A model generated the notes under the pieces. It worked only from the letters and a program-made list of their open reading frames with translations, was not told where the DNA came from and searched no databases. A program made the translations under genes and the position numbers. Positions 9,797 to 17,806 of a DNA stretch of 64,000 nt are shown here, in pieces (the first letter of the stretch is position 1; the number at the start of each line of letters is the position of its first letter). The DNA comes from JAFMDF01 sp965222705 (GTDB lineage Bacteria; Bacteroidota; Bacteroidia; Chitinophagales; Saprospiraceae), in contig CBDCUO010000016.1 of the NCBI GenBank assembly GCA_965222705.1, positions 310,001 through 374,000 of the forward strand, given 5' to 3'.

Positions 9797-11512
9797 TTAC
9801 ACTTCTTCCAGTTCTCCTTCCTCTATTTTATACTTGTTCCAATTAACTTTTCGCTCCAGGCCATAGTGATTCAAACGGTTATGATAATAATAGAGCAGGT
9901 AAAAGTCTTCACTTTCTATATGGCCTTTTTTATTAATTTTCAGGGGTCGGTTCGCATGAAAAACGCCCAAAAACTTAATACCCTCTTCAACCAGGTCTTT
10001 AGTTGGCCAATGGATTTCCTCCGATAAGTTTACTTTTCCTTCTTTTTCCAATGCTTGTAGCTCTCTTTGTAGTTCCGCCATCGCACTTTCTACCATTTCC
10101 ATTGAAAAAGTATAGTCTTCGCTAGGCAAGCGCAGCAAACCAAAAATATCCAAATTTTGATTTTGCATTTTTAATAAATTGAAAACAGTAAAGGCAATGG
10201 CATGACTGCACAACACAACATTATCTGCATGAAAACGCTCAATAATACTATTTCCCAAAACTTTAGTAAACTCCCGCTCTCGTTGAAAATCCGTCTTCAC
10301 TTGTCCGTCAACTATAAAATATTCTTCTATATTGATTGGATTGCCATACTGATCAAAGCTGTCACCTTGCCCATTTACGAGGTTGCCCAAAACGTCTAGC
10401 GGCTTTCCAAAGGTAAGCAGTATTTCCGAGCTATTGGAAAAGTATTTCCAGGCAAATTTTAAAATTTTCCGAACACTAGTCGAATTATCTTTTGTCTTTA
10501 GATAGCGCTCTTTACCCGTATTTTTTAAATGCTGTTCTATTAAAAAAGGAGCTTCTAGTACGAAATGATAACCAATGATCATGGGCACCACAAATATCTT
10601 CTCCTTCTGTCCTTTTTCGCAAAGCGCACGTTGTGCTTCCATAACCGTTCCCAATAAGCCCATTTTTAATTTGTCTTCCAACTCGCCGGAGCGGGAACGC
10701 GTTCCCCCTGGAAATATCAAGCTATTCGTTCCTCTTTGAATCGCCAGTGCCGACATCGTTTTTAAAGTTTCCAGATAAATAGGGTTTTTCTTCCGCCTGT
10801 CCACTCGGTACGGGCCGATCCGGTTCATAAAATAAGCCGTATAGCCCGTATTAAATAAATTCAGTCCGGCAGCATAGGAAAAATGCGGCAATCCTCCAAT
10901 AGCATCCATAATATAGCCAATCAAAACAGAGTCCAGGTTGCTAAAGTGGGTTGGGACTACTACTACGGTTCCATGCTTCATCAATGCGCGGACTTTCTCA
11001 ATTTCGCCGCTTACTTTTAGCCGTTCAAAGAGGCGATACTTGGCGCTATAAATCCGTCCCAAATTTCTTCCTGCAGCAGTATTAAGCAAACGGTTAAAAA
11101 AGACAGTCAAAAATTTTCGGGCAAAGCGAAAGGTTTTAATTTGGAAAGTAGCGACAATTTCCTCCGCATAATTATTAACTATGGTATGAATAATTTCTCT
11201 ATTTACTGTTGCTGCTTGTTTTTCTTCTTTATCCAAGGCTCCCTTGACCAGCTTTTTCTGTATTCTTTTCCAAAATAAGCGTTCATTGGGCGGATCCACT
11301 TTCCAAGGTTCTTCCTTAATACGAATTCTTTCTAAATAAATCGTTCTGCCGATCATTTCGCTCACCGATTCTGCTTTTTTTGTAGTTAATTTTGCCGTAG
11401 TAACTTCTGTAATCTCTTTTATAAATGCCCGCCGGTCCTGATGTAGCTTATAAATGGGCCAATCTTCCATTTTTTCGTAAACCGGTGGATACACTTTAGT
11501 TGTTTTTTTCAT
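9797..11512 (-). CDS. Glycerol-3-phosphate / lysophosphatidate acyltransferase (PlsB/PlsC family)
   Basis: Likely acyltransferase of phospholipid synthesis, acting at the inner membrane. The 571 residues contain the HX4D catalytic box THFSNLD (H near 187) and the phosphate-binding block FPGGTRSRSG (near 266-275); canonical proteins read FPEGTRSR. A block VPMIIGYHFVLEAP follows. A long N-terminal region (about 150 residues) and a C-terminal region (about 180 residues) flank the acyltransferase core, as in PlsB-like rather than compact PlsC proteins. It is larger than PlsC (about 250) and smaller than E. coli PlsB (about 800). Transcribed leftward, 166 bases from the cyclase gene and divergent from the LOG gene. 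Acyl acceptor not decided by sequence. Confidence 0.85.
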   Translation of the reverse strand: MKKTTKVYPPVYEKMEDWPIYKLHQDRRAFIKEITEVTTAKLTTKKAESVSEMIGRTIYLERIRIKEEPWKVDPPNERLFWKRIQKKLVKGALDKEEKQAATVNREIIHTIVNNYAEEIVATFQIKTFRFARKFLTVFFNRLLNTAAGRNLGRIYSAKYRLFERLKVSGEIEKVRALMKHGTVVVVPTHFSNLDSVLIGYIMDAIGGLPHFSYAAGLNLFNTGYTAYFMNRIGPYRVDRRKKNPIYLETLKTMSALAIQRGTNSLIFPGGTRSRSGELEDKLKMGLLGTVMEAQRALCEKGQKEKIFVVPMIIGYHFVLEAPFLIEQHLKNTGKERYLKTKDNSTSVRKILKFAWKYFSNSSEILLTFGKPLDVLGNLVNGQGDSFDQYGNPINIEEYFIVDGQVKTDFQREREFTKVLGNSIIERFHADNVVLCSHAIAFTVFNLLKMQNQNLDIFGLLRLPSEDYTFSMEMVESAMAELQRELQALEKEGKVNLSEEIHWPTKDLVEEGIKFLGVFHANRPLKINKKGHIESEDFYLLYYYHNRLNHYGLERKVNWNKYKIEEGELEEV

Positions 11513-11714
11513 TAAAAATTAAATTTTTGTGAATATAGGGAGGCTTTTATCCAAATTCAAAATCATTACTTACTTTGTATCTGAAATAAGGAACAACGTA
11601 CAAATAAGTTTTACATTTACAAGCGGCTCTTTTGAACTAATTTAAGCAAAATATTAAGCATTAAATGCTAAGTTCTTTTTTTCGATTTCATTTTTACCGA
11701 AATGTCAAATATAC

Positions 11715-12866
11715 ATGAATCAAAAGTTCGCACCGACCAAAGAGGTATTTATCCACAGTATAAAGTCCTGTCAACAGTTTTTAAAAAAAAGCTCCTCTTT
11801 AAAAAACTGTACCGTTCAAAATCTGGATTTTAGAGTTATGAAATTAAATTGGGAAAAAATAGAACTAGAAAATACCACATTTTTAGGCTGTATCTTTTCA
11901 ATTGAAGACGAAATTATCATTCGCAAAAAGGGAGGCATTATTTTGCAGGCACCCGACCATCTACCCTATCGCCCTTTTAGACACTCCCTATATTCCTGGG
12001 AGGAATTGATGGAAGGATATGCTTATGAAAAAGATAACAGCACTGATTTAAAAATTTATCGGCATTTTTCGGAAACCAAATTTAATCCAAGTATCAATGA
12101 AGCCCTTTGGCAGCGCATTCATGACCATGCTATGGATGAGGGTTTGCGGACGTTATTGACGTATGATAAAAACGGAATGACCGCTAAAAAGTGCATCGGT
12201 TTTATGGGAGGGCATAGTACCAAAAGAACGGATCCTTTTTATGTAAAATCTGCTTATGCAGCTAAAATTTTGACAGAAAATGGCTATTTAATGGTATCAG
12301 GCGGTGGTCCTGGCATCATGGAAGCGACCAATTTAGGGGCTTATTTTGCCGGCAAACCCAATCGGGATTTTAGAAAGGCCATTCGGACCCTGCAAAAAGC
12401 TCCGTATTATACAGATAAAGATTTCCACCGCCGCGCATTTGAGGTACTGGATTTATACCCCGAAGGAGCAGAGAGCCTGGCCATTCCCACCTGGTTTTAC
12501 GGACATGAGCCAAGCAATTTATTCGCGACCCATATTGCCAAATATTTTTCTAATAGCTTGCGGGAAGATACCTTGTTGGCGATTAGTTTATATGGTATTA
12601 TCTGTGCGCCTGGGAGTGCTGGTACCAATCAGGAAATTTTTATGGATGCCACCCAGAATCACTATGGCACTTTCAATTATTACAGTCCTATGGTTTTTTT
12701 GGGAAGGGAGCATTATGAGGTAAAGACCTTGATTTATCCGCTACTGCGACAATTGGCATGGGGAAAGCCTTATTACAACCTATTGTATATCACGGACGAG
12801 CCAAAAGAAGTGCTTGGCTTTTTGAAAAAACATCCTCCTATACGAAAAAATCAAATTATCAATTGA
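11715..12866 (+). CDS. LOG-family Rossmann nucleotide-binding protein with N-terminal extension
   Basis: 383 residues. The Rossmann core has MVSGGGPGIMEATNLGAY (near residues 195-212) and a signature APGSAGTNQEIFMDAT (near 296-311), a variant of PGGxGTxxE used by cytokinin-activating LOG phosphoribohydrolases and lysine-decarboxylase-like proteins. This supports binding of a nucleoside monophosphate, with glycosidic-bond hydrolysis possible. The first roughly 120 residues are not part of the LOG fold and look lineage-specific. The P-G-S-A-G-T form replaces the usual glycine with serine and the next position with alanine, so substrate specificity may differ. Divergent from the acyltransferase gene across about 200 bases and convergent with the FMN reductase. 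Confidence 0.85.
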   Translation: MNQKFAPTKEVFIHSIKSCQQFLKKSSSLKNCTVQNLDFRVMKLNWEKIELENTTFLGCIFSIEDEIIIRKKGGIILQAPDHLPYRPFRHSLYSWEELMEGYAYEKDNSTDLKIYRHFSETKFNPSINEALWQRIHDHAMDEGLRTLLTYDKNGMTAKKCIGFMGGHSTKRTDPFYVKSAYAAKILTENGYLMVSGGGPGIMEATNLGAYFAGKPNRDFRKAIRTLQKAPYYTDKDFHRRAFEVLDLYPEGAESLAIPTWFYGHEPSNLFATHIAKYFSNSLREDTLLAISLYGIICAPGSAGTNQEIFMDATQNHYGTFNYYSPMVFLGREHYEVKTLIYPLLRQLAWGKPYYNLLYITDEPKEVLGFLKKHPPIRKNQIIN

Positions 12867-12920
12867 GGGTACACTGTGAAACTCTGCGTGATTTAGTTAT
12901 TATTATAAATGCCATAGCTT

Positions 12921-13472
12921 TTATGGTAGGCTGACTTGTTTTTTTATTTCATTTACAAACATTTCGATTTTATCCAAAACTTTCTGTTTAGGTTTATGAT
13001 CATCTATCCATGTATGAATATTCCCTAAGTAATTCATGCCCAAATATTCAGCACTATTTCTAAATGGGATAAAGAAGCCTTCCGTTTCCATTTCGTCAGA
13101 ACCACAGGAAATAGCAACCATATTTTTACCTCTTAATTTTCTTCCGGTTTCTTTTTCAATTTTCAAGCAATCTGTTATTCTATCAAAAAAATTCTTCATG
13201 ATTCCACTCATAGAATACCAATAAACAGGTGTCATTAATATGATTGTGTCATAAGTGACAATATTCTTAATTATTGGAAGAAAATCATCATTGGCGCTCT
13301 GATGTTCGTAGCTATACGGGTTGATAATTTTCGTTTTTAAATCAATAATATCCGCACCTATTTGACTCTTTACAATTTTAGCAATTTTGTTAGTATTCCC
13401 TTTGCTTCTCGAACTTCCTTGTACAATTATGTTTCTCACATTACTTCTTTTTTGCTTACTTACAACTCTCAC
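12921..13472 (-). CDS. Flavodoxin-fold NAD(P)H-dependent FMN reductase
   Basis: 183 residues with the flavodoxin-like fold. GSSRSKGNTNKIA near the N-terminus is the FMN-phosphate loop (GSxRxxSxT-like), MTPVYWYSMSGIMKNFFDR is the second flavin and dimer contact typical of NADPH-dependent FMN reductases, and the protein ends without extra domains. Predicted to reduce FMN or quinone-like acceptors in the cytoplasm. The first eleven residues are basic and unusual, so a GTG start at 13439 (VRNIIVQGSS) is a realistic alternative. The gene is richer in Lys, Ile and Asn codons than its neighbours, which hints at separate acquisition (weak). Convergent with the LOG gene; 89 bases downstream of the SUI1 gene. 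Confidence 0.85.
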   Translation of the reverse strand: MRVVSKQKRSNVRNIIVQGSSRSKGNTNKIAKIVKSQIGADIIDLKTKIINPYSYEHQSANDDFLPIIKNIVTYDTIILMTPVYWYSMSGIMKNFFDRITDCLKIEKETGRKLRGKNMVAISCGSDEMETEGFFIPFRNSAEYLGMNYLGNIHTWIDDHKPKQKVLDKIEMFVNEIKKQVSLP

Positions 13473-13495
13473 TTATTCTCAGTTACACTCTGCAT

Positions 13496-13559
13496 AGTGC
13501 GATTTTAAAATCCCTCTTTTGCTTCGTTTGCAGTATAGAAGTCTATTCAGGATCGCACT
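13496..13559. repeat. Inverted repeat between SUI1 and FMN reductase genes
   Basis: The arms AGTGCGAT (13496-13503) and ATCGCACT (13552-13559) are perfectly complementary and enclose 48 bases that include a second short palindrome, GATTTTAAAATC. There is no strong T-run on the minus strand, so it is not a classic terminator. It may be a small chromosomal repeat or an mRNA stem separating two leftward genes. Confidence 0.35.
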
Positions 13560-13561
13560 TT

Positions 13562-13939
13562 TCATCCTCCCACCCCTTTCGTTTGGGAATAGCCTTCTGC
13601 CCTTAATAATTCAATGATTTTATCTTTCTTATTACCTTGAATAATGATTTCGCCGTCCTTAGTCGAACCGCCCACGCCACATTTTGATTTCAAAAATTTA
13701 CCCAAGCCTTTCAAATCTTCTTCCGACCCTACAAAGCCCGTTACTAAAGTTACCTCCTTGCCTTTGCGTCGCTTGCGGTCAATCAGCACCCGTAGCTTTT
13801 GTTGTTGAGGTGGCAGGGTTGTGGTTTCCTGTTCTTCTTCATACTGGTATTCATAGTCGGGATTGGTAGAATAAACTACTCCGAAACGATTTTTCCTACT
13901 TTTTTTTCCCATGCCGGTTGATTTTTTAATTAAAGCCAC
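13562..13939 (-). CDS. Translation initiation factor SUI1/eIF1-like protein (YciH family)
   Basis: 125 residues ending in a SUI1/eIF1 domain: the IDRKRRKGKEVTLVTGF strand, a central GLGKFLKSKCGVGGSTKDG loop and the terminal strand EIIIQGNKKDKIIELL. This matches bacterial YciH-type proteins, which bind the 30S subunit and influence start-codon fidelity. The first 45 residues are a basic then acidic low-complexity extension with several glutamates and glutamines. It follows the DoxX gene in the same direction after about 70 bases and may belong to that transcript. Function on ribosomes is inferred from the family. Confidence 0.9.
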   Translation of the reverse strand: MALIKKSTGMGKKSRKNRFGVVYSTNPDYEYQYEEEQETTTLPPQQQKLRVLIDRKRRKGKEVTLVTGFVGSEEDLKGLGKFLKSKCGVGGSTKDGEIIIQGNKKDKIIELLRAEGYSQTKGVGG

Positions 13940-14009
13940 ATTTGACCCGACAGGTCAACAACTCGTTTTATGGCTTCCTTTCTTTTTAGGTAAAGCAAAA
14001 AATTAGGCA

Positions 14010-15521
14010 TCAATTATTTTCTCCTAATAAAGCTTTCTCTGATTTAAAAATGTCCTCAAAAGAAGGCAGTTTTTTATAATGCCATTTATTCAAAATTTTT
14101 CCGTCTTTCAGCACTACAATCCCCGGATTAGAGCGCACGATAGTTTTTAATAAAATGTCATCCGCTATATAAAATGGATAAGTAGTTTGAACAGCATGCT
14201 GAAAATCTCTTACCTTGCTCGCACCCGCCCCACCTGCTACACCATACACCTTCCAGCCTGTTTTTTCGGCTGCTGCCGTAAAAGGATTAACCACTTCGGT
14301 AAAGCGTTTGATATAATCCTCCTCAAAGATAAAAACATCTCTGGATTCGGTTCTTTCCTTAATATCTTGTATAGATTTTACCAGAGAAGGTAGGCTTTGC
14401 CCTTCAACCAGAACAGTATCAACGGAATAAAGCGTATCTTTGACCGTATAGGTTTCCGTTTTCATACCGTCTTCAGTGTATAGTTTGTGGCAAACCAGCA
14501 TTACACTATAACCAGGCTCTCCTAATAAATCATCTGTCACCTCGTAGCCTTCTGCGTCTTCAATGGCAAATTCGCTAATTTTGGTAATTGGAATGGCAGG
14601 CTCCGTTTTCTTTTGATCTATAATTTCCCATTCTGCTTTTGGATATTTTTTGAATTCCTTCATATAGGTAGCGTTTGGCAAAGAAATTTGTTCTCCAGAG
14701 GCTTTATTCTTTAATATCCAATCCGTAATCTGTACATTCGCTTGTGCTTCTGATTCTGCCTCTTTTTGCCCCCTTATATCCGTAGCCACCTTAAACGGGC
14801 GAAAATCCGCATGAGGAATATCCCAAACATAGTTGCTCATACAATAGACCAATAACCCAGCCGTAGCTAAACCAACCAAAATATTTTGCACTTTTGGTAT
14901 AAATAACTGGTGCATATCTTTATACCTAAAAACGAAATATAAAGCGGGAACCATTAAAGCGACATCTTTAAAAAAGGAAATTTTGGGCTCCAGTTTAATA
15001 AAATCGCCAAAACAGCCGCAATCCGTCACTTTCATATTATTGGCATTATATGCCCCCCATTTACCAAATTCGAAGAAATTAACCCCTTCTGGCACATAAC
15101 CTGTCAGATAAGTAAACCCTGTCAAAAAAGTAAAGAAGGCTACCAAACCCAAAAATAACCAACTGGTCAACTTTGACTTAGACCCCATGAGCAACAGGAG
15201 TCCCAGTACGATTTCAAATACAATCATGAACACCGAAAAACCAACGGCATACTCGCCCAACCAGGGGAAGATAGGAGCCAAAAAGGACAGGGCGGTATCT
15301 GCAAAAGTGGATTCGAATTCGCCAAAATACTGTTCCATTTTATAAGCAGTCCCTAATGGATCAACGGCTTTTACCCAACCGGAAAAAATAAATAAGGCAC
15401 CACAATAGTTCTGCAAGAAAGTCATCAGCCAGCTTTTATGTCCTTTCATTACACCGCCAATCAAAGCAGTTAAAATAAGCGCAGCAATTCCAATGTAAAT
15501 TAATAAAGTTGTTAAAGTCAT
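14010..15521 (-). CDS. DoxX/MauE-type membrane protein with C-terminal thioredoxin-like domain (BT_3928 family)
   Basis: 503 residues. The N-terminal about 230 residues hold six or seven hydrophobic segments of DoxX/MauE type, with DCGCFGDFIKLEP on a loop: the paired cysteines are the hallmark of the BT_3928-like family. The C-terminal half is hydrophilic and ends in a thioredoxin-like region (TYPFYIADDILLKTIVRSNP followed by VLKDGK) without a CXXC motif. A role in redox or sulfur chemistry at the inner membrane is inferred only. It lies 50 bases downstream of the DUF1599 gene and upstream of SUI1; DUF1599 beside BT_3928-like genes is a common Bacteroidota arrangement. Confidence 0.87.
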   Translation of the reverse strand: MTLTTLLIYIGIAALILTALIGGVMKGHKSWLMTFLQNYCGALFIFSGWVKAVDPLGTAYKMEQYFGEFESTFADTALSFLAPIFPWLGEYAVGFSVFMIVFEIVLGLLLLMGSKSKLTSWLFLGLVAFFTFLTGFTYLTGYVPEGVNFFEFGKWGAYNANNMKVTDCGCFGDFIKLEPKISFFKDVALMVPALYFVFRYKDMHQLFIPKVQNILVGLATAGLLVYCMSNYVWDIPHADFRPFKVATDIRGQKEAESEAQANVQITDWILKNKASGEQISLPNATYMKEFKKYPKAEWEIIDQKKTEPAIPITKISEFAIEDAEGYEVTDDLLGEPGYSVMLVCHKLYTEDGMKTETYTVKDTLYSVDTVLVEGQSLPSLVKSIQDIKERTESRDVFIFEEDYIKRFTEVVNPFTAAAEKTGWKVYGVAGGAGASKVRDFQHAVQTTYPFYIADDILLKTIVRSNPGIVVLKDGKILNKWHYKKLPSFEDIFKSEKALLGENN

Positions 15522-15571
15522 ATATTGAATGATTGAATAATTGAGTGACCGGTTATTAAGTAACCAATCAC

Positions 15572-16114
15572 TTAATTGTTTTCCTGAATTAAGATCATTG
15601 CAAAAATGGCATAATTGATTATATCTCGATAATTGGCATCCAAGCCTTCTGAAATCAATGTTTTGCCATTGTTATCTTCTATTTGTTTGATTCTCAGCAG
15701 TTTCATAAGCATTAAATCCGTGATAGAGCTAATTCGCATATCCCGCCAGGCTTCTCCATAGTCATGATTTTTGGCTTTTAGTAATTCTCTGGTAATACGA
15801 ATTTGCCGGTCAAAAAGTTCTTCTACTTTATCTACTTCTAATTCATAATTGCCGTCATTTTCCAATTCCAGTTGAATCATAGCAATAATGCTATAATTAA
15901 TAATGCCCATATAATCCTCTGCAATATGATCTGTTACTTTTTGCGTGCCTTTTTCTTCGATACTTCGGAGACGCATCGCTTTGATGAATAATTGGTCTGT
16001 CAAGGAAGTTGGTCGTAAAATTCGCCAGGAAGTCCCGTAGTCCGCTGTCTTTTTAAGGAAAATGGTTTTGCACTTTCCAATGATTTCATCAAAGTATTTA
16101 AGTGTAGATTTCAA
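15572..16114 (-). CDS. DUF1599 protein with two tandem copies of the domain
   Basis: 180 residues made of two homologous halves. The first has KTADYGTSWRILRPTSLTDQ and ends EDYMGIINYSIIAMIQLE; the second has KNHDYGEAWRDMRISSITDL and ends ANYRDIINYAIFAMILIQ. DYGxxWRxxRxxSxTD and the D-IINY-I-AMI helix are the DUF1599 signature. The family is all-helical and resembles the MazG-like nucleotide pyrophosphohydrolase group at a distance; no activity can be claimed. Start ATG at 16114 lies about 120 bases from an inverted-repeat element. It is the first gene of the leftward group DUF1599 - DoxX - SUI1. Confidence 0.9.
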   Translation of the reverse strand: MKSTLKYFDEIIGKCKTIFLKKTADYGTSWRILRPTSLTDQLFIKAMRLRSIEEKGTQKVTDHIAEDYMGIINYSIIAMIQLELENDGNYELEVDKVEELFDRQIRITRELLKAKNHDYGEAWRDMRISSITDLMLMKLLRIKQIEDNNGKTLISEGLDANYRDIINYAIFAMILIQENN

Positions 16115-16230
16115 AGGTTTTAAATTTTTCGCAAAGATAGCTTTTTTGGGCGTGGTAGTGGAATTACAATTTTGTAAATAAACCGTTTAAATAATTGAAA
16201 ATACCGATAAATCCCCACCCTAATAAGGTA

Positions 16231-16397
16231 AGGGAATAGGAAAAATATAACCTATCCATTTTGCGGCTTTACTTTGCCCTTCTTCTGCGTTACAAAAATA
16301 CTCATTATGCTACGGCGGCATAACTCCGTTTTTTGCGCCTTGAATAAGAACAAATTAAAACCACATTTTTGGGTATCTTATTTATCTCCTATTCCCT
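16231..16397. mobile_element. MITE-like inverted-repeat element (about 167 bp)
   Basis: Perfect 10-bp terminal inverted repeats AGGGAATAGG (16231-16240) and CCTATTCCCT (16388-16397) bound a sequence that is itself an imperfect hairpin. TTTTGCGGCTTTACTTTG (from 16259) matches the complement of CAAATTAAAACCACATTT (near 16351), and GCGTTAC...CATTATGC (16287-16310) is partly complementary to GCATAACTCC...TTGCGC (16318-16338). It has no coding capacity. No clear target duplication is visible. The right end supplies the last codons of the adjacent small ORF. No second copy was noticed in this window. Confidence 0.6.
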
Positions 16398-16550
16398 AAA
16401 AACTAAAGTGAGTAGCCCTAAAAACATCAGGTTATCTACTTTCAAAAACAGATTGACAAAAGAAGTTGTTTCATAATCCAAATATCCCAAAAGAACAGCT
16501 AGTCCAAAAGAGACAACTAAAAGCCAAGTAGTAATTCTAATTTTATTCAT
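16389..16550 (-). CDS. Small two-helix membrane protein, unknown
   Basis: 53 residues from ATG at 16550 (the frame stays open to 16619, but the upstream 23 residues look less natural). There are two hydrophobic segments, ITTWLLVVSFGLAVLLGYL and LMFLGLLTLVF, joined by a short polar loop. No family recognised. The last codons (AGG GAA TAG) are identical to the terminal inverted repeat of the element at 16231-16397, so its C-terminus was probably created or shortened by that element. It may be an intact tiny membrane protein or the 5' remnant of a longer gene. Confidence 0.5.
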   Translation of the reverse strand: MNKIRITTWLLVVSFGLAVLLGYLDYETTSFVNLFLKVDNLMFLGLLTLVFRE

Positions 16551-16731
16551 AACCTTCCATTGGAGAGATAAAATTACAATTTGTAAAAAATACCTCTTAA
16601 TATAGCCAATAATTTTCAAACAATTGTCAATGAGTTGTTAATGATATAGAGCAAATTGCTACTCTACCCTACGAAAAATCAGGAAAAGGGGAAAGCTATA
16701 TCATTTGTCAAATTTTATTTTCTAAACAAGG

Positions 16732-17664
16732 CTATTCTCTAACCCATTTTTGAGTATCTAATAACCATATTTTTCCATGCCCGTTTTTTGCCCCTTCGGA
16801 ACCGACCAAAAACAACCCATTCTTCCAGTGACAAATGCCCTCTGTTTGAGCAAACACAGGCAAATTAATCCGCTTGCTTTTTCCATTAAAAAAATTGTGG
16901 TCTTCGTAATCCCAAAATAGCCAGGTAAAAGCCGCATACCCCACTCTTCTTCTATCGAATAAATAACCAACTAAAGCCACAACCTCGTTTTTCTTATCTA
17001 TGCCTGCACCGGTAATGGTTCCTTTCGTATCAAAAGTTGCCTTCAAATTAGCAATGTGCCGCCCCGCAGCTTTGGGCAAGCTATACAAGCGCGTTCGATT
17101 ATCCACATGATTTTTTGAAAAAAGATATAAACTATCTCCGGCAGTGATCATGGCTTCGCAATCAAAATTATGCTGGTAGGCGTCGGGGTTAAAATCCACT
17201 CGATCAGGATATTCAAATTCAATTCTTCGTGCTAAAGAATTACTTGGTATTGTTTTTTTTGAATCCGGTTTCAAAATCTTAAAAATGGTTAGGTCTTGCC
17301 GCCTGCCGCTATTATTGCCAAAGTCACCAATATATAAAAAAGCACTATCCTGGGCGATATCTTCCCAATCTTTGGCAGTAGCCTCTTCGATCAATATTTC
17401 TTGGGTTAATTGCCCATTTTCAAGATTCATTTGATATAGCTTAGGAGCATCACCACTATCATTATGCGTCCAAAGATGCCCAGCCACCATAATAATGCCT
17501 GAACTCTCCCTCACTTCATCAGGAAACGATTGGATAATTGAAACCGTTGAGTCCGTAGGAAATGTTAGATAAGATGCAGGAATTTTCGCTTTTCTGCTCC
17601 GACAGAAGACGCAAAGGAAAAAAAAGATTAACCACGCATTCTTCTGAGAAGGTTGTATGCACAT
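16732..17664 (-). CDS. Exported beta-propeller-like protein, unknown function
   Basis: About 310 residues if started at ATG 17664, where MCIQPSQKNAWLIFFFLCVF gives a signal peptide. The open frame extends to 17829, but that would overlap the divergent kinase start and add 55 low-complexity residues. The protein has repeated strand patterns around ESSGIIMVAGHLWTHNDSGD, AKDWEDIAQDSAFLYIGDFG and a late EGICHWKNGLFLVGSEG, typical of extracellular beta-propellers resembling esterase-like or SdiA-regulated-like proteins. Role unknown; it is probably periplasmic or surface exposed. The last strand near residue 300 reads GKIWLLDTQKW. Divergent from the histidine kinase across about 140 bases. Confidence 0.75.
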   Translation of the reverse strand: MCIQPSQKNAWLIFFFLCVFCRSRKAKIPASYLTFPTDSTVSIIQSFPDEVRESSGIIMVAGHLWTHNDSGDAPKLYQMNLENGQLTQEILIEEATAKDWEDIAQDSAFLYIGDFGNNSGRRQDLTIFKILKPDSKKTIPSNSLARRIEFEYPDRVDFNPDAYQHNFDCEAMITAGDSLYLFSKNHVDNRTRLYSLPKAAGRHIANLKATFDTKGTITGAGIDKKNEVVALVGYLFDRRRVGYAAFTWLFWDYEDHNFFNGKSKRINLPVFAQTEGICHWKNGLFLVGSEGAKNGHGKIWLLDTQKWVRE

Positions 17665-17806
17665 TTTTTGATGCTTTTTCGATTTAAAAGAAAGACATTT
17701 TTTTCTTCCAGGAATTTCCAAAGATAGGTGGGAATTAGTAGATTGGAAATTTATTAACGATTTTTCTTGAGAAGGGGAAATAAGGTATAAATAAAATACA
17801 CACGGT

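Noticed and set aside
11749..11757. DnaA box TTATCCACA suggesting an origin
   Set aside because: A single perfect box inside the LOG coding region with no cluster, no AT-rich unwinding element and no dnaA or dnaN nearby.
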